DNA of 64,000 bases from the NCBI RefSeq assembly GCF_003931565.1, contig NZ_RRYI01000003.1, positions 434,001 to 498,000 of the forward strand. Reading direction: 5' to 3'. Both the position numbers and the translations under genes were made by a program. Below the pieces are notes generated by a model. It saw nothing but the letters and a program-made list of their open reading frames with translations, searched no databases and was not told the origin of the DNA. The stretch is from Caulobacter sp. 602-1 (lineage in GTDB: Bacteria > Pseudomonadota > Alphaproteobacteria > Caulobacterales > Caulobacteraceae). Shown here piece after piece: positions 16,638-24,734 of this stretch. Numbering within the stretch: the first letter of the stretch is position 1; the number at the start of each line of letters is the position of its first letter.

Positions 16638-16708
16638 CTGGCGTACCTGGGTTTTATCACCCATATTGGTTGAGTACGCCCGAAAAAGCTGATCGTCAAG
16701 GAGAGCCT

Positions 16709-18391
16709 TTGCACCACACCTCGCTGATCGCCACCATCGTCGCGGGTCTCGGTCTCGCTTTCATCTTCGGCGCCATCGCCAACCGGCTGAAACTGCCGGT
16801 GCTGGTCGGCTACCTGCTGGCCGGCGTGCTGGTCGGCCCGTTCACGCCCGGCTATGTCGCCGACCAGGAGCTGGCTCCGCAGTTGGCCGAGATCGGCGTG
16901 ATCCTGCTGATGTTCGGCGTCGGCCTGCACTTCTCGCTGAAGGACCTGATGGCGGTGAAGAACATCGCCATCCCCGGCGCGGTCGTGCAGATCGGCGCGG
17001 CGACGGCGATGGGCCTTGGCCTGGCGGTCGTTCTGGGCTGGAGCATCGGGGCGGGGATCGTCTTCGGCCTGGCCCTGTCGGTCGCCTCGACCGTCGTGCT
17101 GCTGCGCGCGCTGCAGGAGCGACGGCTGATCGAGACCGGACGCGGCAAGATCGCGGTCGGCTGGCTGATCGTCGAGGACCTGGCCATGGTGCTGGCGCTG
17201 GTCCTGTTGCCCGCCCTGTCCGGCATGCTGGGCGGCGAGGCCCCGGCCAACCAGGCCGCTTCCGGGTTCCTGGGCGGCGGCGTCCTGGGCGCCTTCGCCA
17301 TCACCATCGGCAAGGTCGTGGCCTTCGTGGCCCTGATGCTGATCGTCGGTCGCCGCGTGATCCCGTGGATCCTGCACCGCGTCGCCCACACCGGCTCGCG
17401 CGAGCTGTTCCGCCTGGGCGTGCTGGCCATCGCCCTGGGCGTCGCCTTCGGCTCGGCCGCGCTGTTCGGCGTGTCGTTCGCCCTGGGGGCCTTCTTCGCC
17501 GGCATGATCATGGCCGAGAGCGAGCTCTCCCAGCAGGCCGCCAACGAGACCCTGCCGTTGCGCGACGCCTTCGCCGTGCTGTTCTTCGTCTCGATCGGCA
17601 TGCTGTTCAACTATCAGGTCCTGCTGGAGCAGCCGCTGGCCGTGCTGGCCACCGTGGCGATCATCATCATCGGCAAGTCGATCTTCGCGCTGGGCATCGT
17701 CCTGGCCTTCCGCCGCCCGATGAGCACGGCCCTGACCATCTCGGCCAGCCTGGCCCAGATCGGCGAGTTCTCGTTCATCCTGGCGGGCCTGGGCGTGTCG
17801 CTGAAGCTGCTGCCGCCCGAGGGGCGCGACCTGATCCTGGCCGGGGCCATCCTGTCGATCCTGCTCAACCCGCTGCTGTTCGCCATCCTCGATCGCGTGC
17901 TGCCCAAGATGATCGCCAAGGAACGCAAGGCCGCCGGCGAACCCCCGATCCTGGCCGCCGCCAAGCCGCACGCCCTGCTGGTCGGCTACGGCCGCGTCGG
18001 CAAGCTGGTGGCCGAGGGCCTGAAGGCCAAGACCCCGCTGGTCGTCATCGAGGACGATCCCGAGCGCGCCGAGGAGCTGCGCAAGGCCGGCTACGAGACG
18101 ATCGGCGGCAACGCGGTCAAGCCCGAGGTGCTGCTGAAGGCCGGTCTCGACAAGGCCACCCACCTGTTCGTCGCCGTGCCCAGCCCGTTCGAGGCCAGCC
18201 GCATCATCGAACAGGCCCGCGCCGCCAACCCCAGCTGCGAGATCGTCGCCCGGGCCTATACCGACGCCGACGTCGCGCTTCTCAAGCAGATGGGCGCCAC
18301 CCACGCCCTGATCGGCGAGGAAGAGATCGCGCGCGGCATGCTGGCGCGCGCGCCGAAGAAGAAGCCGGCGGTCCAGGCGGGGGGTCATTAG
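16709..18391 (+). CDS. ybaL: YbaL-like CPA2 cation:proton antiporter
   Basis: 560-residue transporter that aligns in plan with E. coli YbaL: HHTSLIATIVAGLGLAFIFGAIANRLKLP at the start (given here from the second residue, in two membrane-bound stretches), about 12 membrane segments, then a TrkA-N domain (ALLVGYGRVGKLVAEGL, near 425). The TTG at 16709 is chosen because AAGGAGAG lies 4 bases upstream and the protein then begins like YbaL; a longer frame from 16625 adds unlike sequence. It is a second, diverged member of the same family as the antiporter encoded on the other strand. Probable role is K+/H+ exchange. Confidence 0.88.
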   Translation: MHHTSLIATIVAGLGLAFIFGAIANRLKLPVLVGYLLAGVLVGPFTPGYVADQELAPQLAEIGVILLMFGVGLHFSLKDLMAVKNIAIPGAVVQIGAATAMGLGLAVVLGWSIGAGIVFGLALSVASTVVLLRALQERRLIETGRGKIAVGWLIVEDLAMVLALVLLPALSGMLGGEAPANQAASGFLGGGVLGAFAITIGKVVAFVALMLIVGRRVIPWILHRVAHTGSRELFRLGVLAIALGVAFGSAALFGVSFALGAFFAGMIMAESELSQQAANETLPLRDAFAVLFFVSIGMLFNYQVLLEQPLAVLATVAIIIIGKSIFALGIVLAFRRPMSTALTISASLAQIGEFSFILAGLGVSLKLLPPEGRDLILAGAILSILLNPLLFAILDRVLPKMIAKERKAAGEPPILAAAKPHALLVGYGRVGKLVAEGLKAKTPLVVIEDDPERAEELRKAGYETIGGNAVKPEVLLKAGLDKATHLFVAVPSPFEASRIIEQARAANPSCEIVARAYTDADVALLKQMGATHALIGEEEIARGMLARAPKKKPAVQAGGH

Positions 18392-18424
18392 CCCCCTTAA
18401 GTAGCGACGGGCGATCATGGCGAG

Positions 18425-18445
18425 ACGCGGTCGCGTTGACCGCGT
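18425..18445. promoter_or_regulatory. 21-bp dyad upstream of the copper operon
   Basis: Perfect inverted repeat ACGCGGTC-N5-GACCGCGT, 30 bases before the first gene of the putative copper operon. The arms suit an operator for a dimeric regulator, or a promoter-proximal hairpin. No regulator gene is adjacent. Confidence 0.4.
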
Positions 18446-18474
18446 AGCGGCCAGCTTCTAGGTCTGCCCGCATC

Positions 18475-18879
18475 ATGACCACCCGTCCGGGACAGTTCCG
18501 AGTCTTGCTCGCCGCGCTCGCGGCGATGCTGGCCGTGTTCGTCCAGGCGCTGACGCCGGCCGCGGCCATGGCCCACGACCTGCGCGAAAGCGGCTCGGTC
18601 ATGGTCATCTGCTCGGCCGAGGGCTCCAAGGTCGTCATCCTCGAGAAGGACGGCAAGGTCAGCACGGCCCCAGCCAAGGGCTTCATGGGGCTGAAATGCT
18701 CCAACTGCGTGGGCCCGACCCTGGCGGTCACCGTTGATGCGCCGGTCCCGGCCATCACCCCCGTCCAGTACGCGGACTATCTCGAGACGCCGGTCCAGCG
18801 CGTCCTCGGCGTTCGCGGTCACGCCCGCGCCCCGCCACGTCCGCCCAGCCAGGGCCCGCCCGCCAACCTGAACGCCTGA
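18475..18879 (+). CDS. DUF2946 family protein
   Basis: 134-residue exported protein. The N-terminal hydrophobic segment (VLLAALAAMLAVFVQALTPA) looks like a signal peptide or anchor. The central region has MVICSAEG and LKCSNC, giving Cys residues in the DUF2946 pattern (ICs-x-G...CxxC). Members of this family often sit beside TonB receptors and copper proteins, and that is the case here: it is first in a row with a TonB receptor, a YcnI-like protein and a PCuAC chaperone. A role in metal binding is inferred from the cysteines and context. Confidence 0.75.
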   Translation: MTTRPGQFRVLLAALAAMLAVFVQALTPAAAMAHDLRESGSVMVICSAEGSKVVILEKDGKVSTAPAKGFMGLKCSNCVGPTLAVTVDAPVPAITPVQYADYLETPVQRVLGVRGHARAPPRPPSQGPPANLNA

Positions 18880-18947
18880 CCCTTTTGCCGCCGCGCCGCG
18901 CTTGAAGACGCCGCGCGCCTCGTCACGCCTTCAGGATACCTCTTGTC

Positions 18948-21065
18948 ATGTCGACCTTCCGTCGCGCCCTGCTGGGCGCCCCCGCGCCCGCCTGCCTTTC
19001 GCTCGCCTGTCTTTCGCTCGCCTGTCTTTCGCTCGCCGTCCTCGCGCCGGCCGCCGCCCAAGCCCACGGATGGGACGGCGAAGGCCCCAACGAAGACCGG
19101 ACCGACGTCTCCTCGGTCATCGTCACCGCCCGCCCCAATCCCGAGGATCCGCCCGTCGTCGCCAACGCCCGCAAGCGGCTGTCGGAGACCCCCGGCGCGG
19201 TGTCGGTGATCTCCCAGGAAAGCTACATCAATCGCCAGACCCTGGCCCTGGACGACATGCTGCGCGACGCCCCCGGCGTCTACGCCCAGCGCAAGTGGGG
19301 CGGCGACATCCGCATCTCGATCCGGGGCTCGGGCATCGGCAACGCCAATCACAACCGCGGCCTGCTGATCGCCCAGGACGGCGTGCCGCTGAACGAGGCC
19401 GACGGCTATGGCGACAGCCAGGTGGCCGATCCGCTGAACACCCGCTACGCCGAGGTCTATCGCGGCGGCAACGCCCTGCGGTTCGGCGGCGCCCTGCTGG
19501 GCGGGGCGATCAACATGGTCACGCCGACGGGCGAGGACGCCGGCTTCGCCAATCAGGTCCGCGTCGACGGCGGTTCCTACGGCCTGCTCCGCGAGCACGT
19601 CGCCATCGCCCGCCAGTCGGGCGACTGGGATGTCTATGCGGCCGCCACCAACCAGACCGGCCAGGGCTGGCGCTCGCAGAGCCAGCAGAACATCCAGTTC
19701 GGCAGCCTGAATATCGGCCGGTCGTTCGGCCAGGACCGCGAGGTCCGCTTCATCGTCAACGGCTCGAACATCAACCAGGAGATCCCCGGCTCGCTGACCC
19801 TGGCCCAGTTCAACGCCAATCCGCGCCAGTCGGCGGCGGGCAACCTGGCCGGCGACCAGGGCCGCAACCAGCGCGGCGCGCGCGGTTCGCTGCGAACCAC
19901 CTGGCGGCTGAACGACCAGCTGGTCTTCGAAGGCGCCGTCTATGGCGTATGGAAGGAGCTGGATCACCCGATCTTCCAGGTCATCGACCAGGAAAGCCGC
20001 AACTACGGCGCCTTCGGCCGCTTCGACTGGGACGGGCAGATCGGCGGCAAGCGGGCCGACGCCTTCTTCGGCGCGTGGTACCGCCAGGGCGACCTCGACT
20101 CGCACTTCTACCTCAACAACCGGGGCGCCCACGGGGCGCTGCAGTCGGTCTCGTACCAGAACGCCAAGGCTGTGGACGTGTTCGGCGAGGGCCGGCTGTT
20201 CGTCACCGATCGCCTGGCCATCGTCGGCGGCGCGACCTGGGGGCAGGCCGAGCGCGACTATGTCAGCGTCGCGGTTCCGGGCGTGAAGAGCACGTTCAAC
20301 CTGGACGCCGCCAAGACCTACAACTGGATCTCGCCGCGCGTCGGCCTGCTGTGGCAGAACGAGCTGGGCGACCAGCTGTTCGCCAACCTGACCCGCTCGG
20401 TCGAGCCGCCGAACTTCAGTTCGATGAGCCCGACCAATACCGGCTTCGCCCCCGTGAAGGCCCAGAAGGCCTGGACGGGCGAGGTCGGGGCGCGCGGCCA
20501 TCGCGGCCCGTTCACCTATGACCTGACCCTCTATCGCGCCGCGCTGAAGGACGAGATGCTGCAGTACGCGGTGACCGCGTCGATCCCGGCCTCGACCTTC
20601 AACGCCGACAGGACCGTCCACCAGGGGATCGAAGCGGCGCTGGACTGGGCCGTGGCCCCGCATTGGCGGATCCGCCAGACCTGGACCCTGTCGGACTTCC
20701 GCTTCAAGGACGACGTCCAGTTCGGCGACAACCGCCTGCCGATCGCGCCGAAGAGCTTCTACCGCTCGGAGGTCCGCTATGACGATCCGCGCGGCTGGTT
20801 CGTGGCCCCGTCGCTGGAGTGGTCGGCGACCGACCAGTGGATCGACTACAAGAACACGAAGAAGGCCCCGGGCTATGCGATCGTCAATCTCAACGCGGGC
20901 TGGAAGGTCACCCCGGCCGTGTCGCTGTTCGTCGACGCGCGGAACCTGACCGACAAGGCCCATGTCTCCAACACCCAGGCGGCCGTCGCCTGGACCGCCG
21001 CCACCGCCACCCTCTGGCCCGGCGACGGCCGCTCGGTGTTCGGCGGCGTCACCGTGACCTTCTGA
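18948..21065 (+). CDS. TonB-dependent receptor, probably for copper
   Basis: 705-residue outer-membrane receptor. After a signal peptide (cleavage near AAAQA-HG) come a plug domain (SVIVTARPNPED, ALDDMLRDAPGVYAQRKWGG, IRGSGI, VEVYRGG-type strand near 170) and a 22-strand barrel ending in ...FGGVTVTF. The terminal Phe is typical for outer-membrane insertion. Copper is inferred from its neighbours: a DUF2946 protein 69 bases upstream, and YcnI and PCuAC genes 11-14 bases apart downstream. The signal peptide contains three copies of LSLAC-type sequence from a 15-bp tandem repeat. The plug shows no obvious metal-binding cluster, so the substrate is not proven. Confidence 0.88.
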   Translation: MSTFRRALLGAPAPACLSLACLSLACLSLAVLAPAAAQAHGWDGEGPNEDRTDVSSVIVTARPNPEDPPVVANARKRLSETPGAVSVISQESYINRQTLALDDMLRDAPGVYAQRKWGGDIRISIRGSGIGNANHNRGLLIAQDGVPLNEADGYGDSQVADPLNTRYAEVYRGGNALRFGGALLGGAINMVTPTGEDAGFANQVRVDGGSYGLLREHVAIARQSGDWDVYAAATNQTGQGWRSQSQQNIQFGSLNIGRSFGQDREVRFIVNGSNINQEIPGSLTLAQFNANPRQSAAGNLAGDQGRNQRGARGSLRTTWRLNDQLVFEGAVYGVWKELDHPIFQVIDQESRNYGAFGRFDWDGQIGGKRADAFFGAWYRQGDLDSHFYLNNRGAHGALQSVSYQNAKAVDVFGEGRLFVTDRLAIVGGATWGQAERDYVSVAVPGVKSTFNLDAAKTYNWISPRVGLLWQNELGDQLFANLTRSVEPPNFSSMSPTNTGFAPVKAQKAWTGEVGARGHRGPFTYDLTLYRAALKDEMLQYAVTASIPASTFNADRTVHQGIEAALDWAVAPHWRIRQTWTLSDFRFKDDVQFGDNRLPIAPKSFYRSEVRYDDPRGWFVAPSLEWSATDQWIDYKNTKKAPGYAIVNLNAGWKVTPAVSLFVDARNLTDKAHVSNTQAAVAWTAATATLWPGDGRSVFGGVTVTF
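18991..19035 (+). repeat. Three tandem 15-bp repeats inside the signal peptide
   Basis: Units CCTGCCTTTCGCTCG, CCTGTCTTTCGCTCG and CCTGTCTTTCGCTCG. Each unit adds five residues (ACLSL) to the hydrophobic core of the TonB-receptor signal peptide, so copy-number change would stay in frame. Confidence 0.9.
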
Positions 21066-21076
21066 GGAGAATGCAG

Positions 21077-21583
21077 ATGAAGACCCCGCTGATCGCTCTT
21101 CTCGCGCTCGTGGCGACACCGGCCGCCGCCCACGTCGTGGCCGCGCCCGACACCGCCAGGGCCGGCGCCTACGCCGCCATCGCCTTCCGCGTCGGCCATG
21201 CCTGCGCGACCGGCGACGCGACCCTGAAGGTCCGCATCGAGATCCCGGACGGCGTCGCCTCGGCCCGGCCGCAGGTGAAGCCGGGCTGGACCTACACGCT
21301 CGAGCGCGGCCCCGATCCGAAAGCCGCGCCGACGGCGATCACCTTCGAGGGCCGCCTGCCCGACGAGGCCTTCGACGACTTCGCCGTGCTGATGAAACTC
21401 CCCGTCGCCGGCGAGCGCCTGGTCTTCCCGGTCGTCCAGACCTGCGAGAAGGGCGAGAGCCAGTGGACGGAAGTGGCCGACCCCGCCCGGCCCGACGAAA
21501 AGCTGAGCCGGCCCGCCCCGGTGGTCACCCTGATCCCCGCCCCGATTTCCGCCGATGCGGCCCCCGCCGCCCACCATCACTGA
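21077..21583 (+). CDS. YcnI-like (DUF1775) exported protein, copper-associated
   Basis: 168-residue secreted protein. The signal peptide is cleaved to expose HVVAAPDTARAG; the N-terminal His after cleavage is the copper ligand in the YcnI family. The rest is a beta-sandwich with VGHACATGDATLKVRIEIPDG and a late PVVQTCEKGE cysteine. The tail ends AAHHH. ATG 21077 is preferred over 21071 because GAGGAGA then sits 6 bases upstream. It is the third gene of the copper cluster, 11 bases after the TonB receptor. Probable role is periplasmic copper handling. Confidence 0.85.
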   Translation: MKTPLIALLALVATPAAAHVVAAPDTARAGAYAAIAFRVGHACATGDATLKVRIEIPDGVASARPQVKPGWTYTLERGPDPKAAPTAITFEGRLPDEAFDDFAVLMKLPVAGERLVFPVVQTCEKGESQWTEVADPARPDEKLSRPAPVVTLIPAPISADAAPAAHHH

Positions 21584-21596
21584 CAAGGAGCGCCCC

Positions 21597-22091
21597 ATGT
21601 CACGTCCGTTCGCCATCGCCCTGACCGCCATCCTGGCCGCCGCCGTCGCCGCCCCGCTCGCGCGGGCCGGCGACTACAAGCTCGGCGCCCTGACCATCCG
21701 CCAGCCCTGGAGCCGCCCGGCCCAGGCTGGCATGAACGGGGTGGGCTTCATGACCATCGACAACGCCGGCAAGACGCCGGTGACCCTCAAGCGCGTGGAG
21801 ACCCCGGCCGCCGCCTCGGTCGAGATCCACCAGTCGGCCATGGCCGGCGGCGTCATGACCATGCGCGAACTGGACAAGGGCGTGGTGATCCCGGCCGGCG
21901 GCCAGGTCGCCTTCGCCCCCGGCGGCTACCACCTGATGATCCTGTCGCTGAAGGCGGCGCAGACCGTGGGGCAAAAAGTTCCTGTAACCCTGGTCTTCGA
22001 CAACGGCCGCAAGGCGCAGGTCGACCTGGTCGTGCAACTGACCCCGCCGTCCGGCGGGCAGGCTCCGGCCGCGTCCGGACACCAGCACTGA
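21597..22091 (+). CDS. PCuAC-family periplasmic copper chaperone
   Basis: 164-residue secreted copper(I)-binding protein. Signal peptide MSRPFAIALTAILAAAVAAP (cleavage near ARAG) precedes the PCuAC fold. The copper site H-x(10)-M-x(21)-H-x-M is visible in VEIHQSAMAGGVMTMREL and GGYHLMILSL. A His tail (SGHQH) is extra. AAGGAG lies 8 bases upstream of the ATG. In other proteobacteria this protein delivers copper to cytochrome oxidase CuA with ScoI. It closes the four-gene cluster. Confidence 0.93.
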   Translation: MSRPFAIALTAILAAAVAAPLARAGDYKLGALTIRQPWSRPAQAGMNGVGFMTIDNAGKTPVTLKRVETPAAASVEIHQSAMAGGVMTMRELDKGVVIPAGGQVAFAPGGYHLMILSLKAAQTVGQKVPVTLVFDNGRKAQVDLVVQLTPPSGGQAPAASGHQH

Positions 22092-22163
22092 CGACTGTGA
22101 AAATGGGCCACATGAACTTTTTTTAAGGGAGCAAATATTCCGCGCCCGTGCAGATTGCCGGCC

Positions 22164-22211
22164 AGAGCCTGTCCGTTTCCGATGAAAATCGGAAACGGAT
22201 AGACAGGCTCT
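22164..22211. terminator. Two-step perfect hairpin, likely terminator of the copper operon
   Basis: Outer arms AGAGCCTGT / ACAGGCTCT and inner arms CCGTTTCCGAT / ATCGGAAACGG around GAAA, joined by a 4-base bulge (ATAG). The structure lies 73 bases after the PCuAC stop. The inner ...CCGAT-ATCGG... core resembles palindromes scattered between genes in alphaproteobacteria, so it may be a dispersed element. There is no T-run. Confidence 0.55.
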
Positions 22212-22222
22212 GCCTCAAACAC

Positions 22223-22275
22223 CTGGAGCGTGGCGGCCGCCGAAACCGCTCACACTTTCGGCCGCCACGCTCCAG
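22223..22275. repeat. 17-bp-arm inverted repeat in the leader of the M13 peptidase gene
   Basis: Perfect arms CTGGAGCGTGGCGGCCG / CGGCCGCCACGCTCCAG with a 19-base loop, ending 24 bases before the pepO-like start codon. It lies next to the preceding hairpin. It may be an operator, an RNA leader structure or part of a dispersed palindromic element. Confidence 0.7.
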
Positions 22276-22299
22276 CCCACACCAACGGATGCGACTTCC

Positions 22300-24435
22300 A
22301 TGAAACGAGTTTGGTTCGGCGCCGCGGCGATCGCGGCGCTGTCTCTGTCGGCCTTCGGGGCGCAAGCCCACGAGGAGCACCCCTGCGTCAACGACGCCTG
22401 CACGGTGCAATCGCTTCTCCCGGCCCTCCTTTCCGGTGGCGGGGCGGAAGGCGTGGCCTCGGGCGACGTCACCTCGCTGGAGTCGCCGCGCTACGGGACC
22501 TGGGGCTTCGACCTCTCGGGCATGGACACCTCGGTGAAGCCCGGCGACGACTTCTACAAGTTCGCCAACGGTAACTGGGACGCCAAGACGGTGATCCCGT
22601 CGGACCGCACCCGCTACGGCAATTTCGACAAGCTGGCCGAACTGTCGGAAGCCCGCACCAAGGCGCTGATCGAAGCCGCGGCCGCCGACAAGGCCGCCAC
22701 CGGCGACAAGGCCAAGATCGGCGCCGCCTACCGCGCGTTCATGGACGAGGCGACGATCGAGAAGCTCGACGCCGCCCCGATCAAGCCCTGGCTGGCCGGC
22801 GTGCAGAAGGTCAAGACCAAGGACGAGTTCACCGCCCTGATGGGCAAGAGCGCGACCACGCCCTATTCGGCCCTGATCGGCCTGGGCGTCTCGACCGACG
22901 CCAAGAGCCCCAACGCCTACGCCGTCTACGCCTCGACCGGCGGCCTCAGCCTTCCCGACCGCGACTATTATCTGGACGCCAAGTTCGCCGACAAGAAGAC
23001 GGCGTACCTGGCCTATGTCGAGAAGATGCTGACCCTGGGCGGCTGGGAGAAGCCGGCGCAGAACGCCAAGGCCGTGGTCGACTTCGAGACCAAGCTGGCC
23101 GAGGCCTCCTGGAGCCGGGTCGAGCGCCGCAACCGCGACAAGACCTACAACCCGGCCACCCTGGCCGAGCTGCAGGCCCAGACGCCGGGCTACGACTGGA
23201 ACCGCTACCTGGTCGGCACGGAACTGCCGAAGATCGACCGCGTCATCGTGACGACCAACACCTCGTTCCCGAAATACGCCAAGATCTACGCCGACACCCC
23301 GATCGAGACCCTGAAGGCCTGGCAGGCGTTCAAGGTGATCGACGGCGCGGCCCCGATGCTGTCCAAGCGCTTCGTCGACGCCAGCTTCGAGTTCCGCAAC
23401 AAGACCCTGGCCGGCCAGCCCGAGCAGAAGCCCCGCTGGAAGCGCGGCGTGGCCGAGGTCAACGGCCTGCTGGGCGAGGCGGTCGGCAAGGAATATGTCG
23501 CGGCCTATTTCCCGCCGGACTCCAAGGCCAAGATGGTCGCCCTGGTCGGCGACATCCGCACCGTCCTGAAGACCCGCATCGACGCGTCGGACTGGATGGG
23601 CGCCGAGACCAAGGCCAAGGCCCAGGACAAGCTGGCCAAGTTCACCGTCAAGATCGGCTATCCCGACAAGTGGCGTGACTATTCCAAGCTGGAGATCAAG
23701 GAAGGCGACGCCTACGGCAATTCCCTGCGCGAGGCCGCCTGGGACTACCGCCACGACGTCGAGCGCCTGAACCAGCCGGTCGACAAGACCGAGTGGGGTA
23801 TGACCCCGCAGACGGTCAACGCCTACTACAACTCGGTCAACAACGAGATCGTGTTCCCGGCCGCCATCCTGCAGGCCCCGTTCTTCCATCCGGACGCGGA
23901 TCCGGCCGTCAACTACGGCGGCATCGGCGGCGTGATCGGCCACGAGATCGGCCACGGCTTCGACGACCAAGGCCGCAAGTCCGACGGCGACGGCGTGCTG
24001 CGCGACTGGTGGACGGCCGAGGACGCCGCCAAGTTCGAGGTCCAGAAGGTCAAGCTGGGCAAGCAGTACTCGGCGTTCGAGCCCTTCCCGGGCATGCACG
24101 TCAACGGCGACCTGACCATGGGCGAGAACATCGGCGACATGTCGGGCCTGGGTTTCGCGCTCGACGCCTACCATGTCTCGCTGCAGGGCAAGCCCTCGCC
24201 GGTGCTGGACGGCTTCACCGGCGACCAGCGCGTCTATCTGGGCTGGGCCCAGGTCTGGCGCCAGAAGTCGCGCGACGACGCGCTGAAGCAGCAGATCGCC
24301 AGCGACCCGCACTCGCCGGCCGTCTACCGCGTCAACGGCACGGTCCGGAACCAGCCGGGCTGGTACGCCGCCTTCGACGTCAAGCCGGGCGACAAGCTGT
24401 ACGTCGCCCCGGCGGACCGCGTGAAGATCTGGTAG
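22300..24435 (+). CDS. M13-family zinc metallopeptidase (PepO/neprilysin-like)
   Basis: 711-residue exported endopeptidase. Signal peptide (to SAFGAQA-HEEH), then a His/Cys-containing leader, then the neprilysin fold. The substrate-binding NAYYNSVNNEIVFPAAIL segment precedes the zinc motif HEIGH (His548, His552) and the third ligand Glu609 in GENIGDMSG. The end YRVNGTVRNQPGWYAAFDVKPGDKLYVAP is typical for the family. It acts in the periplasm on small peptides. A strong terminator follows the stop, so it is probably transcribed alone from the hairpin-rich upstream region. Confidence 0.95.
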   Translation: MKRVWFGAAAIAALSLSAFGAQAHEEHPCVNDACTVQSLLPALLSGGGAEGVASGDVTSLESPRYGTWGFDLSGMDTSVKPGDDFYKFANGNWDAKTVIPSDRTRYGNFDKLAELSEARTKALIEAAAADKAATGDKAKIGAAYRAFMDEATIEKLDAAPIKPWLAGVQKVKTKDEFTALMGKSATTPYSALIGLGVSTDAKSPNAYAVYASTGGLSLPDRDYYLDAKFADKKTAYLAYVEKMLTLGGWEKPAQNAKAVVDFETKLAEASWSRVERRNRDKTYNPATLAELQAQTPGYDWNRYLVGTELPKIDRVIVTTNTSFPKYAKIYADTPIETLKAWQAFKVIDGAAPMLSKRFVDASFEFRNKTLAGQPEQKPRWKRGVAEVNGLLGEAVGKEYVAAYFPPDSKAKMVALVGDIRTVLKTRIDASDWMGAETKAKAQDKLAKFTVKIGYPDKWRDYSKLEIKEGDAYGNSLREAAWDYRHDVERLNQPVDKTEWGMTPQTVNAYYNSVNNEIVFPAAILQAPFFHPDADPAVNYGGIGGVIGHEIGHGFDDQGRKSDGDGVLRDWWTAEDAAKFEVQKVKLGKQYSAFEPFPGMHVNGDLTMGENIGDMSGLGFALDAYHVSLQGKPSPVLDGFTGDQRVYLGWAQVWRQKSRDDALKQQIASDPHSPAVYRVNGTVRNQPGWYAAFDVKPGDKLYVAPADRVKIW

Positions 24436-24460
24436 GTCCCGCGATCCAGCGGAAATGGAA

Positions 24461-24484
24461 AGGGCCGGCGGAAACGCCGGCCCT
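24461..24484 (+). terminator. Intrinsic terminator after the M13 peptidase gene
   Basis: Stem AGGGCCGGCG / CGCCGGCCCT with a GAAA loop, followed by TTTTTCG. It starts 26 bases after the stop. Confidence 0.92.
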
Positions 24485-24734
24485 TTTTCGTGAGCGAAGC
24501 AGACGACCGCCCAAAACCGGAAAGCTGTCGTTCCAGGTGGCGGCGAAGGGGGGATGGAAGACGCGCCTCACCCAACATTGCGTCGTGCCAATAAGCCCGG
24601 CTTGCGGAACCAGGCGTGACCAAACTTCTGGCTAGATGAGGCAGGCGATGGCGACGCCAAATTCACAACTTGCATCAGCCCCCAACGAGATCACAATCTT
24701 GAATTGATTGTGCGGGAGTCGGCGTGTGGTGACG

